From assembly GCA_002482525.1 (NCBI GenBank), contig DLGC01000018.1, forward strand, positions 216,782-231,323: a DNA stretch of 14,542 nt, written 5' to 3'. A program made the position numbers and the translations under genes. Source of the stretch: Propionibacteriaceae bacterium UBA7704 (lineage in GTDB: Bacteria > Actinomycetota > Actinomycetes > Propionibacteriales > Propionibacteriaceae). The notes under the pieces are model-generated. The model was not told the origin of the DNA. It did not search any database and was given only the letters and a program-made list of their open reading frames with translations. This document shows, one piece after another, positions 7,085 to 14,534 of the stretch (the stretch's first letter is position 1; the number at the start of each line of letters is the position of its first letter).

Positions 7085-8187
7085 CGTGGCTCCAAGAACG
7101 AGGCCTCGTAGGCGAGGTGTTGATCGCGCTGATCGAGCAGCGCTTCCGGGGTTTCGGCGTAGACCTGCTCGAAGTAGTCCGCGAGGCGGGGCTCGGGCAG
7201 GTTCACGCAGCCGGTGCGCAGCCGCTCGGCGAGCTGGTCGGATTCGACCGCCAGGGCGTCCAGCCAGGTTTGGTCGATGGCGCCGACGCGCAGCAGGTAG
7301 GTGCGCAGCCGCTCGATGGGGTCTTTGGCCTGCCAGGCCTCCAACTCGGTGTCGTTGCGGTACTTGGTGGGGTCATCGGAGGTGGTGTGGGCGCCCATGC
7401 GGAAGGTGTAGGCCTCGATCAACACCGGTCCGTTGCCCTTGCGCGCATAGTCCATGGCCCAGTCGGTGACCACCTGCACGGCCAACAGGTCGTTGCCGTC
7501 GACCCGGATACCGGGGAAGCCGAAGCCGGCCGCCCGCCGGTAGATGGGGATTCGTGACTGCACGGTGGTGGGTTCGCTGATGGCGTACTGGTTGTTCTGG
7601 CAGAAGAACACCACTGGTGCGGCGAAGGATGCGGCGAAGATGAACGCCTCGTTCACATCGCCTTGGCTGGTGGCTCCGTCGCCGAAGTAGACGATCGTGG
7701 CCCCGCTGTCCTCGGGATTCTGATTGCCGACCACGCCGTCGCGTTGCTGAGCCATCGCCATGCCCACTGCATGCAGAGTCTGGGTGCCGATGACGAAGGA
7801 GTAGGGGTGGAAGTTGTCCGGGCGTGAGGCCCAGTCGGTCATGCCGGTGCCCCGGAAGGTGCTGAGCATGTCGACCGGATCGATACCCACGCACCAGGCC
7901 ACGCCGTGCTCGCGATAGGACGGCACGATGATGTCGTGCTTGCTGAACGCTCGCGCCGAGCCGACCTGGGCAGCCTCTTGGCCCAGGGATGGCGGCCAGA
8001 GGCCCAACTCCCCTTTGCGCTGCAAGGCGGTGGCTTCGCTGTCGATTCGCCTGGTGAGAACGAGATCGCGCAGGGCATCGGCCAGGTCGCTGTCGCTACC
8101 GGAATAGCTGAAGTCAGAGTTCTCGACCCGGTTGCCCTGTGGGTCGAGCAATTGGACGAAATCGGGGCCGGCTTGGGGCTCGGTCAA
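7081..8187 (-). CDS. bkdA: Branched-chain 2-oxoacid dehydrogenase E1 component, alpha subunit
   Basis: The protein has 368 residues. The thiamine diphosphate motif runs from GDG (169-171) to NN (198-199) in FGDGATSQGDVNEAF to FCQNNQYAIS. SYREHG (90-95) and RMGAHTTSDDPTKYR (263-277) are the E1-alpha loops near the active site; the second corresponds to the phosphorylation-loop region in eukaryotic BCKDH. Length matches actinobacterial BkdA. The start is TTG at 8187, supported by AGGAG at 8193-8197, 5 nt upstream, and no in-frame ATG is near. It is first in the operon bkdA-bkdB-bkdC, which has its own promoter at 8247-8276. No E3 (lipoamide dehydrogenase) is in the window, so it must be shared from elsewhere. 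Confidence 0.94.
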   Translation of the reverse strand: MTEPQAGPDFVQLLDPQGNRVENSDFSYSGSDSDLADALRDLVLTRRIDSEATALQRKGELGLWPPSLGQEAAQVGSARAFSKHDIIVPSYREHGVAWCVGIDPVDMLSTFRGTGMTDWASRPDNFHPYSFVIGTQTLHAVGMAMAQQRDGVVGNQNPEDSGATIVYFGDGATSQGDVNEAFIFAASFAAPVVFFCQNNQYAISEPTTVQSRIPIYRRAAGFGFPGIRVDGNDLLAVQVVTDWAMDYARKGNGPVLIEAYTFRMGAHTTSDDPTKYRNDTELEAWQAKDPIERLRTYLLRVGAIDQTWLDALAVESDQLAERLRTGCVNLPEPRLADYFEQVYAETPEALLDQRDQHLAYEASFLEPR

Positions 8188-8246
8188 GGGTGCTCCTGGG
8201 TGTCGGCTGGACGCGACCAGATGGCCGAGTCACCTCAACAGTGCCT

Positions 8247-8276
8247 AACTTACGGTTACGTAACCATAGGTGTCAA
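8247..8276 (-). promoter_or_regulatory. bkd operon promoter with a palindromic operator in its spacer
   Basis: Read on the minus strand, a perfect consensus -35 TTGACA (8276-8271) is followed by an 18-bp spacer and a -10-like TAAGTT (8252-8247). The predicted start is near 8240, about 50 nt before the TTG of bkdA. The spacer contains the perfect 12-bp palindrome GGTTACGTAACC (8254-8265). A dimeric repressor bound there would block RNA polymerase. TetR- and GntR-family regulators use sites of this size, but which protein binds is not known; no regulator gene is in the window. Confidence 0.65.
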
Positions 8277-8284
8277 TGCAATCG

Positions 8285-9166
8285 CTACAGGTCGAGGATC
8301 CGCTCGGGGTGCGCTTTGCCGCGCGATCCGATGAGATCCGACACCGCCATCCAATTTCCGCGAAGGCGTTCGCGACGGAATTCGGTCTGACTACCGACCA
8401 GCGAACCGATCACATTCCGCACCACCGGACGCAGCGTCTTGGCCAAGGCGATACCGATGGGCAGGGTGTGCTTGTTGACCAACAAGGCCGGGTTGGCCAC
8501 CTGGGAGTAACCCAGCCGAAGATGCTGCGTCCGCCCCCCGCTGCTCACGCCGCGGTGAACCGCCACCGCGGCGTTCAGCTTCACCATTTCGCCGCGCAGC
8601 ATCGCCTGCCGGGCGTAGTCGAGATCCTCCAGCCAGGAGTACAGCGGGAAGCGCTCCTCGAACCGCTGTAGTGACAGCGAAGCCCAGCGCACGGCGAAGG
8701 CGCAGCCGTACAACTCGCTGACTTTCGTGAACTCGGTGTCGCCGCGGTATTCGCTGGCCGCCAATTCCGAGCTGGCCTCGGCCAGGCCGATCTCAACCTT
8801 CTCCGCCGCACCATCGCGGGCGAGGTTGGCGGTGATCGCCACCCACGCCGTATGTGCCTCGAAGCCGGCCACCACCGCGGCGAAGAAGTCCTGTCGGGGC
8901 ACCGTGTCGTCGTCGAAGAAGAACACATAATCAGCCTCGGTCGGCACGGCGTCCAGGGCACGATTACGTTGGGCGGCCGCGCCACGGGCGCCGGTGAGGG
9001 CGACCCACCCCGGCGGAAGGCTAGGCGGGGCGTCGGCTTCGGTGGGGGTGCTCAGCAGCCAGGTGACGCTGGCGCCGTCCGGGGTGACCAGGTTCTGCGA
9101 CCAATCGGCCAACTCACTGCAGACTTCGGCGCGGCCCGCTGAAGCAACGACTACGTACAACTGCAT
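8285..9166 (-). CDS. Glycosyltransferase family 2 protein
   Basis: This 293-residue soluble GT-A enzyme has the family 2 pattern: a short beta strand YVVVASAGR at the N-terminus, RGAAAQRNRAL (61-71), the metal-binding FFFDDDTVP (82-90) with the DxD at 85-87, the acceptor loop YGCAFAVR (153-160), and the likely catalytic base in LYSWLEDLDYARQ (175-187, ED at 180-181). VHRG at 203-206 is the usual later histidine. No transmembrane segment is evident. AAAGGGG about 8 nt before the ATG gives a good start. It is last in the operon led by the DUF5318 gene, 33 nt after the PIG-V type gene. Sugar donor and acceptor cannot be stated; the context suggests a membrane-linked glycan. Confidence 0.87.
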   Translation of the reverse strand: MQLYVVVASAGRAEVCSELADWSQNLVTPDGASVTWLLSTPTEADAPPSLPPGWVALTGARGAAAQRNRALDAVPTEADYVFFFDDDTVPRQDFFAAVVAGFEAHTAWVAITANLARDGAAEKVEIGLAEASSELAASEYRGDTEFTKVSELYGCAFAVRWASLSLQRFEERFPLYSWLEDLDYARQAMLRGEMVKLNAAVAVHRGVSSGGRTQHLRLGYSQVANPALLVNKHTLPIGIALAKTLRPVVRNVIGSLVGSQTEFRRERLRGNWMAVSDLIGSRGKAHPERILDL

Positions 9167-9199
9167 CGCACGGCCCCTTTCGCGGGTGTTCTGGAAACC

Positions 9200-10291
9200 C
9201 TAGCTCGCCCACGCGCTGGTGAAGAAGCGATAGGCCCACCATGCCTGGACGATGAGGGCAGCGACCACGAGCAGCCACAGCAGACTCACTCGCCACTTCG
9301 GCAACCTGCCTTTGGTGACGCCGACGCGTCCGACCAGCTCCCACAGCGGGAACCACAGCAGTACCGCCCGGTTCACACTCATGAACCAGTAGGAGGTGGT
9401 GAAGGCCGCCACCTGGGTACCGACCCAGACCGCCTCTCCCCACTTCTTGCGGAACAGACTGATGAGGGTCACCAGGGCGCCCACGGCCACGCTGACGATC
9501 TCGAGGGCGAACATCGACGACCAGTCCATCTGGGCGTAGTAGCTGCCCGGCGTTGCGGCCTCGATGGTGTGCTGCAGGGAGATCCATGGCCAGGCGAACT
9601 GGCGTGACCAACCGGCGGCCTGGGCGTCCAGCCAGGCCGTCCAGGAGCCGAAGGCAACGCGCAGGTAGGCGAGGTAGCCCAGCAGCACTGCCACCGGGAT
9701 GAGCAACCTCAGCAATCGGTGGGCCCGATCCTTGCTGCGGCCGTTCTGAGTCAGTGCCAATACGGCTAAGGCTGCGATCAGGAACACCCCCGATACCCGG
9801 ATCGACATTGCGACGCCGGCGAGCACCGCAGCAGCGGTCCAGTGCTTGGAACTGGCGCGCTCCCAGGCCCAGAACGCGGCGGCGCAGAAGGCTGATTCGG
9901 TGTAGGGAACCATGGTGAACACTGCGGCGGGGGCCAGCAGCCAGGCGATGGCTGCCGGGGCGCCGTACAGCCGGTACAGGGCGGTCGCGGCGGCGCCGGA
10001 GGCGAGCAGCGCAATGACGGTGCCCGCCAGGAGCGGGGTGACTCCGGGAATAGCCGACGGCAGCCGCAGCAGCATCGGCCAGCCGGGGAAGAAGGCGATC
10101 GAGTTCGCCTCGGCGTACCCGTTCTCGGCGATTCCGACGTAGTGCTGGACATCCCAGTTGTTGATGAGTTCGGTCAGGCCGCGATGCTGGGTGACCATCA
10201 GCCATACCGCCACCAGGGCCATCACCAAGCGACTGCCCAACCAGGCCTGCACCACCAGCCGAGCCGGACGGTGCCCGCGCAACGCACTCAT
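9200..10291 (-). CDS. PIG-V-like polytopic mannosyltransferase (GT-C fold)
   Basis: This 363-residue membrane protein has about eight to ten hydrophobic segments. The first external loop has NWDVQHYVGIAENGY (45-59), with D47 in the position of the GT-C catalytic aspartate, followed by AFFPGWPMLLR (66-76), the FFP-x-x-P pattern of the PIG-V related family. Such enzymes use polyprenyl-phosphate sugars on the outer face of the membrane. Basic residues near both ends suit the inside-positive rule. The ATG at 10291 overlaps the stop of the GT87 gene as ATGA, with no separate ribosome site, so translation is probably coupled. The product is inferred to add mannose or a related hexose to a lipid- or protein-linked acceptor; the exact sugar is unknown. 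Confidence 0.75.
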   Translation of the reverse strand: MSALRGHRPARLVVQAWLGSRLVMALVAVWLMVTQHRGLTELINNWDVQHYVGIAENGYAEANSIAFFPGWPMLLRLPSAIPGVTPLLAGTVIALLASGAAATALYRLYGAPAAIAWLLAPAAVFTMVPYTESAFCAAAFWAWERASSKHWTAAAVLAGVAMSIRVSGVFLIAALAVLALTQNGRSKDRAHRLLRLLIPVAVLLGYLAYLRVAFGSWTAWLDAQAAGWSRQFAWPWISLQHTIEAATPGSYYAQMDWSSMFALEIVSVAVGALVTLISLFRKKWGEAVWVGTQVAAFTTSYWFMSVNRAVLLWFPLWELVGRVGVTKGRLPKWRVSLLWLLVVAALIVQAWWAYRFFTSAWAS

Positions 10292-11646
10292 GCCGGCCGC
10301 AGGCGTTGCCGCAGCCGCTCGCGCAACTGGTGGAGCCAGCGAGCGTCCGGAGCATGGTCGAAGATCCCGCCGTCGGGATCATCCAGACCCGACAGGCGCA
10401 CGATGTCGTTCTCGGGGTGCAGCATGTCGCCGATGACTCGACTCGCGAGCCACAGTTGCACGCCCACTCGGAAGTAGACCGCCAACCAGTACAACCGGCC
10501 GGCTCCGTCACCGACCAGGACGCCGTCCAGATGGGCCCAGATGGCGTAGAAGTAGATGGTCTCGGCAACGCTGAACATGATCCAGTCCAGCCAGCGAGGT
10601 CGGGCCAGCACCAGCAGCGGGAGCAGCCACAGCACATATTGCGGCGAATAGACCTTGTTCAGCACCAGGAACAGCGCCACCATGAGGAAGGCGCCCTGGG
10701 CGAGGCGAGGCTTGGTCGGGGCGAACAGCATCAGACCGAGGATGGCCACGGTTCCCAGCACGAGTAGTACCGAGACGAGTGTGGACAGGCCGGGGATGGC
10801 CAGGCCTCCCAGTTGTAGCGCGTACCACACCGATCCGAGATCGGCGCCGCGGTCGACGTTGAAGGTCCAGAAGTAGAGCCAGCCTTGCGGAGTCGCCAGA
10901 TAAACCGGGAGATTCACCGCAATCCAGGCGGCGGCGGTGGCCGCAGCGGTGGTGAAGAACTCGCGCCACTTCCCGGTCCGGGCAGCCAGAATGAACAGTG
11001 GGGCCAACAGCAGCCCTGGGTAGAGCTTCGCCGCGATCCCCAGTCCCAGCCAGATGCCGGTCCAGACCGGTTTCTTACGGGACCAGGCCAGGATCGCCAG
11101 GGATGTCAGCGCCACGACCAGGGCATCCCAGTTGATCAGTCCGACGGTGAAGATGGCGGGGCTGGCCGCGATCATGATCGCGTCCCAGGGTCGGTGCATC
11201 TGCAGGTGGGCCCACACCAGCACGACGAAGAGTATGAAGATCATCACTGCGGTGATGCTCATGAACAGGTTCGCGGCGTCGGCGATCTGGGATCCATTGA
11301 GCCCGGGCTGGCTGAGGCCGCCGAAGAGGACCACCAGCCGGCGTCCGATCTCCATGAAGGCGCCGGTGAGCACGGGGTATTCGAGATTCGCCTGCAGGTA
11401 GGGGATTTGGCCGTCCTGCAGGCCGCGCCAGTACCAGAGCACGCGGATGTCGGAATAGCAGCCGGCGAGGTAGTCGGTGGCGCCACCGACGTGGCAGGGA
11501 AGCTGCCGCAGCATCAGGACGACGAAGTTTGCCGTCAACACCAGGTACACCCAGAACCACGAGCGGTACCACAGGCCGCCGGGTTTGGCGTGAGTGCCGA
11601 GGGCACCGCCGAGGAAGGTCGCAAGCGACGGGCGCCCAGAAGTCAC
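10288..11646 (-). CDS. GT87 family (DUF2029) polyprenyl-phosphate-dependent glycosyltransferase
   Basis: The protein has 452 residues and about ten to twelve transmembrane segments from residue 30 on. GCYSDIRVLWYWRGL (62-76) holds D66, the aspartate expected of GT-C enzymes such as PimE, followed by the conserved LEYPVLTG (88-95), INWDALVVAL (171-180) and AAKLYPGLLLAPL (205-217). The cytoplasmic tail (about 405-452) is rich in arginine and acidic residues. The start is GTG at 11646, 26 nt after the PBP stop, with only a weak AGGA site upstream. The mycobacterial gene next to ponA1 (Rv0051) is of the same family, so the pairing with a class A PBP is a conserved arrangement. The sugar and acceptor are not known. 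Confidence 0.85.
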   Translation of the reverse strand: MTSGRPSLATFLGGALGTHAKPGGLWYRSWFWVYLVLTANFVVLMLRQLPCHVGGATDYLAGCYSDIRVLWYWRGLQDGQIPYLQANLEYPVLTGAFMEIGRRLVVLFGGLSQPGLNGSQIADAANLFMSITAVMIFILFVVLVWAHLQMHRPWDAIMIAASPAIFTVGLINWDALVVALTSLAILAWSRKKPVWTGIWLGLGIAAKLYPGLLLAPLFILAARTGKWREFFTTAAATAAAWIAVNLPVYLATPQGWLYFWTFNVDRGADLGSVWYALQLGGLAIPGLSTLVSVLLVLGTVAILGLMLFAPTKPRLAQGAFLMVALFLVLNKVYSPQYVLWLLPLLVLARPRWLDWIMFSVAETIYFYAIWAHLDGVLVGDGAGRLYWLAVYFRVGVQLWLASRVIGDMLHPENDIVRLSGLDDPDGGIFDHAPDARWLHQLRERLRQRLRPA

Positions 11647-11672
11647 GTCCTGATCCTATTCCGGCGAGGTGA

Positions 11673-13829
11673 CTAGGGACCGCCTGGCTTGACGATTCCG
11701 TTGCCTGATGTTGTTGCGGTCGGTGAACTCGTCGTACTGGGCGTTGCCGGCTCGGTGGGAGAAAGAGTCGGATTGGGTGCGGATTCGCTCGGCGTCGGAG
11801 TCGGCACCGGCACCGGTGCACTCGTCACGACGCTGGGCTCCGGGGTCGGCGACGGGCTCTGTGTGGACTTGCGGTTGGTGGGTCCCTTGAAGTAAACCCG
11901 CTCCTTGCCCGCCATCACCGTGCGCATATACGACGCCCAGGTTTGCGCTGCTGCGCCGCCGCCGTACCAACTGGGACCCAAGTCCTCGTGACCGGTCTTG
12001 CCGCGCACGTACATCACCGCAGTGGTGATCTGTTTGGTGTAGCCCACGAACCAGGTGGCGACGGTCTGTCGTCCGGGGCCGTTGGGATTCGGCTGACCTT
12101 TGGTGCCCGTCTTTCCGGCAACTGGGTAGCCAACAGCACCGGCAGCGCGGCCGGTACCGCTGCGCACCACCTGCGTCAGGGCGTAGGTGACATCCTGAGC
12201 GACGTAGGGCTCGATGGACTGAGAGCCGGTGGTGTCTGCGGCGTACAACTGCTGGCCGTCCGCATTGGTCACCTGGGCGACGACGTGCCAGGGTCGATGA
12301 ACACCCCCGTTGGCGAAGGTGGAGTAGCCGGATGCCTGATCGATCGGGCTGACCATCGGGGTACCCAGTGGCATGTAGGCGTCATTTCCCCAGCCCTCGC
12401 CGGTCGGTACGCCGGCGTCATTGGCTGCTTGGGTGACCGCCTCACCGCCACCCTTCAACTCACTCACCAGGTTGAAGTAGGCCGGGTCGATGGAGCTGGT
12501 CGTGGCATTTTGCAGGGTCACCGGCTTGCCATTCGGATCCGGCAGGTAGCCCTTGCCGTGCCGAATCGTATGCGCGCTGACCTTGTCCTTGAGCGTCCAG
12601 CCTTCGCGCAGCGCGGCGGCGAGGGCATAGGTCTTGAACGTCGATCCGGTCTCGCGGGGAGTGGTAGCCCAGTTCCGGGAGTTCTTCACGAAGTCCGGGT
12701 TTCCGTACATCGCGATCACGCCGCCGGTGGCGTTGTCCACCGAGGCGATGGCGGCATGCAGGCTCTTGGCTTCCTTCTTCGAACCGTTGGACGCCTGCAG
12801 TGTCTGTGCCTGGGCGGTCTTCACCGCGGCCTGCTCTGCTTTGGCGTCGAAGGTGGTGATTACCTTCAGACCGCCACCGGTGATCTGATCATCGGTGAAG
12901 CCCTTTGCCTTGAGTTCTTGCTCCACCAGGTGTAGCAAGAAACCGGTCTGGCCGCCCAGGCGAGCGGTGTCGTTGATCGGCATGAACTCCGGCAAAGCAT
13001 CGTAGATCTCGGCTCGCTGGGCTGCGGTGATCATGCCCATCTCGACCATGCCGTTGAGGGTGTACTGGTAGCGCTCGAGGAGGTCGGCGGCCTGCTTCTC
13101 ACCGGCGGCAGGGTCGAGGTTGCCCGGCGAGTTGACGATCGCCGATAAGGCCACGGACTCGGCCAGGTCGAGTTTGGCGGAGGTCCTCTTGAAGTAGGTC
13201 TTTGCCGCGGCCTCGATGCCGTAGGCACCGCGTCCGAAGTAGACGGTGTTGAGGTAGCCCTCCAAGATCTGCTCTTTGGACAGCTCGCTTCCCATCTTCG
13301 CCGCCAGCAGGATTTCGGTCGCCTTGCGGGAGATGCTGCGTTCCTGGGTCAGGTACATGATCTTGATGTACTGCTGGGTGATGGTCGATCCACCGCCGGT
13401 TGCTGTGTTGTCGGCCGCCTGGAATCCGACCAGACCGAGGGCGGCCCGGAAGAGGCCGTTGACCGAGATGCCCGGGTCGGTCCAGAACGACCGATTCTCG
13501 GCGGCGACGATGCCGTCTTTGACGTACTGCGGCATTTCCGAGTAGGGAATCGAGATCCGGTTCTGAACCTGGAATGAGCCGATGGCCTTCTTGCCATCTG
13601 CGTAGTACACGAAGCTGGTGTTGGTACGGAAGTCAGCGTTGGGATCGGGCAGCTTCACCGTGGAGTAGGCGTACGCCACGACTCCGGCGCCCACCAATCC
13701 CAGGCTGACCACCGTGACGGTGATCCACAGCAGAATGCGCAGCCAGAGGCGACGTTTCGGCTTGTCCTTACCCGTGGGCTTGGAGGGTTTGGGGTCGGTC
13801 TTCAGACTTACCCGCTGGGGTTTACCCAT
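11673..13829 (-). CDS. ponA: Bifunctional class A penicillin-binding protein (transglycosylase/transpeptidase)
   Basis: The protein has 718 residues. A basic cytoplasmic tail (1-29) and one membrane anchor (about 30-54) precede the GT51 transglycosylase domain, with the catalytic E111 in AAENRSFW and GGGSTITQQ (145-153). The transpeptidase domain (about 355-640) has the nucleophile S396 in STFK and the KTG triad at 573-575 (AGKTGTKG). The middle motif, normally SxN, reads S446-I447-D448 in TTSSIDPAYF. The last 60 residues are a Pro/Ser/Thr-rich extracytoplasmic tail, which may be glycosylated. GAGGA at 13835-13839 precedes the ATG by 5 nt, and the first codons overlap the end of the DUF5318 gene by 8 bp. 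The enzyme polymerises lipid II and cross-links peptidoglycan at the outer membrane face. Block order matches mycobacterial Rv0049-Rv0050-Rv0051. Confidence 0.93.
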   Translation of the reverse strand: MGKPQRVSLKTDPKPSKPTGKDKPKRRLWLRILLWITVTVVSLGLVGAGVVAYAYSTVKLPDPNADFRTNTSFVYYADGKKAIGSFQVQNRISIPYSEMPQYVKDGIVAAENRSFWTDPGISVNGLFRAALGLVGFQAADNTATGGGSTITQQYIKIMYLTQERSISRKATEILLAAKMGSELSKEQILEGYLNTVYFGRGAYGIEAAAKTYFKRTSAKLDLAESVALSAIVNSPGNLDPAAGEKQAADLLERYQYTLNGMVEMGMITAAQRAEIYDALPEFMPINDTARLGGQTGFLLHLVEQELKAKGFTDDQITGGGLKVITTFDAKAEQAAVKTAQAQTLQASNGSKKEAKSLHAAIASVDNATGGVIAMYGNPDFVKNSRNWATTPRETGSTFKTYALAAALREGWTLKDKVSAHTIRHGKGYLPDPNGKPVTLQNATTSSIDPAYFNLVSELKGGGEAVTQAANDAGVPTGEGWGNDAYMPLGTPMVSPIDQASGYSTFANGGVHRPWHVVAQVTNADGQQLYAADTTGSQSIEPYVAQDVTYALTQVVRSGTGRAAGAVGYPVAGKTGTKGQPNPNGPGRQTVATWFVGYTKQITTAVMYVRGKTGHEDLGPSWYGGGAAAQTWASYMRTVMAGKERVYFKGPTNRKSTQSPSPTPEPSVVTSAPVPVPTPTPSESAPNPTLSPTEPATPSTTSSPTATTSGNGIVKPGGP

Positions 13830-14241
13830 AGATGTCCTCGACGGTTCGCTGCCGGCGGGGCGGACGGCGTTTGGTGCCGTCGCCGAGCAGATATGTTGAA
13901 ATCATGTAGTTCCAGCCACAGTTCGTGCAAACCTCCACGACGCGAACCGTGAACTCACCGTACTCGTTCTGCATCTCTTCGAGTTCGGCGGTGGACTTGA
14001 TGCGTCCGGAGAATTGACCGAGTTGGTCACCGAAAACATAGTTGAGATTCGTCAGCGTTCCCTTGGTACACACCGGGCAGGTGACGGTGGTGGACTCTCC
14101 GTGGTGAGTTGCGGATCGCAGCAGAACGGGGTCTGCATCGAGGGCGTCGGCGTCTTCCAGCATGACCTGGGGACCCCGAAGTGCCTGCAATCGACGCTGC
14201 CGTTGCAGGGCATAGTCGACCTCATGCCTCTTGGACCACAT
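13822..14241 (-). CDS. DUF5318 family zinc-ribbon-like protein
   Basis: The protein has 139 residues. The N-terminal part WSKRHEVDYALQRQRRLQAL is basic and helical. Two CxxC pairs, C55-C58 (TCPVCTKGTL) and C105-C108 (VCTNCGWNY), could bind one zinc ion. The tail KRRPPRRQRTVEDIYG is basic and ends in the short VEDIYG motif. In mycobacteria a protein of similar length and type (Rv0049) precedes ponA1; the name DUF5318 comes from that family and the function is unknown. There is no signal peptide, so it is probably cytoplasmic. The TAA stop lies inside the first codons of ponA (8-bp overlap), which suggests translational coupling. There is no clear Shine-Dalgarno before the ATG, consistent with a leaderless message from the promoter at 14249-14277. 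Confidence 0.85.
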   Translation of the reverse strand: MWSKRHEVDYALQRQRRLQALRGPQVMLEDADALDADPVLLRSATHHGESTTVTCPVCTKGTLTNLNYVFGDQLGQFSGRIKSTAELEEMQNEYGEFTVRVVEVCTNCGWNYMISTYLLGDGTKRRPPRRQRTVEDIYG

Positions 14242-14248
14242 GGCTTCT

Positions 14249-14277
14249 AGGGTAGTTGGCCAATTCCAGCGGGTCGA
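14249..14277 (-). promoter_or_regulatory. Likely leaderless promoter of the DUF5318-ponA operon
   Basis: On the minus strand, a -10-like TACCCT (14254-14249) lies 7 nt before the ATG at 14241, and a -35-like TCGACC (14277-14272) precedes it with a 17-bp spacer. The spacing puts the start of transcription at or next to the A of ATG. Leaderless messages are common in Actinobacteria and would explain the missing ribosome site. The hexamers match consensus only partly. Confidence 0.4.
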
Positions 14278-14348
14278 TTCGAGTGGCGATGGAGCCTACA
14301 GCGTCCGGTTCGCATCGGGGCGGATCAAGTGCGAGAATATCGCGGCAC

Positions 14349-14421
14349 GGGGCATTAGCTCAGTTGGTAGAGCGGCGGCTTTGCAAGCCGTAGGTCAGGG
14401 GTTCGAATCCCCTATGCTCCA
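14349..14421 (+). tRNA. tRNA-Ala, anticodon UGC
   Basis: This is a complete 73-nt cloverleaf without encoded CCA. The acceptor GGGGCAT (14349-14355) pairs with ATGCTCC (14414-14420), including the G3-U70 wobble that alanyl-tRNA synthetase requires. The D stem GCTC (14358-14361) pairs with GAGC (14370-14373). The anticodon stem GCGGC/GCCGT encloses TTTGCAA (14380-14386) with anticodon TGC at 14382-14384. The T stem AGGGG (14397-14401) and CCCCT (14409-14413) enclose TTCGAAT. The discriminator base is A14421. A GAATAT at 14335-14340 could serve as -10; the -35 is unclear. It is divergent from the DUF5318-ponA operon. Confidence 0.97.
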
Positions 14422-14426
14422 CAAAG

Positions 14427-14462
14427 GCCGTCACCCGAAGGGTGGCGGCGTTTGTGCTTGTT
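14427..14462 (+). terminator. Rho-independent-type terminator after tRNA-Ala
   Basis: A 10-bp stem, GCCGTCACCC (14427-14436) with GGGTGGCGGC (14440-14449), including one G-U pair, closes a 3-nt GAA loop. It is followed by a moderately T-rich run, TTTGTGCTTGTT (14451-14462). It begins 5 nt after the tRNA 3' end, where a terminator is expected. Confidence 0.8.
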
Positions 14463-14487
14463 ACAGCGGATTCGAACCCGTGAGGGC

Positions 14488-14534
14488 GTGCGGGTGTTCG
14501 TCGGTGAGCCCGGTGGGCTCGCCGACTCCCGCAC
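14488..14534. repeat. Strong inverted repeat at the window end
   Basis: GTCGGTGAGCCC (14500-14511) pairs with GGGCTCGCCGAC (14515-14526) over 12 bp with one G-U, around a 3-nt loop. An outer 7-bp stem, GTGCGGG (14488-14494) with CCCGCAC (14528-14534), is set off by a 5-versus-1 nt bulge. It may be the terminator of a convergent gene lying beyond the window, or an extragenic palindrome. No ORF that I can support covers it. Confidence 0.5.

Noticed and set aside
8254..8265. Naming the operator after a known regulator such as LiuR, KstR or a FadR-type protein
   Set aside because: The palindrome shares short parts with several known sites but a specific match could not be established from memory; no regulator gene is present.
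9114..10637. 507-codon open frame on the minus strand over the two GT-C genes
   Set aside because: It overlaps genes with clear GT87 and PIG-V motifs in another frame of the same strand; its translation is Arg/Pro/Gly-rich and low in complexity.
10885..11676. 263-codon open frame on the plus strand opposite the GT87 gene
   Set aside because: It is an antisense shadow rich in Gln, Gly and Arg, with no recognisable motif.
11943..12935. 330-codon open frame on the plus strand inside ponA
   Set aside because: It is the antisense shadow of the conserved PBP coding sequence, has no ribosome site and matches no family; long shadow frames are expected at this GC content.
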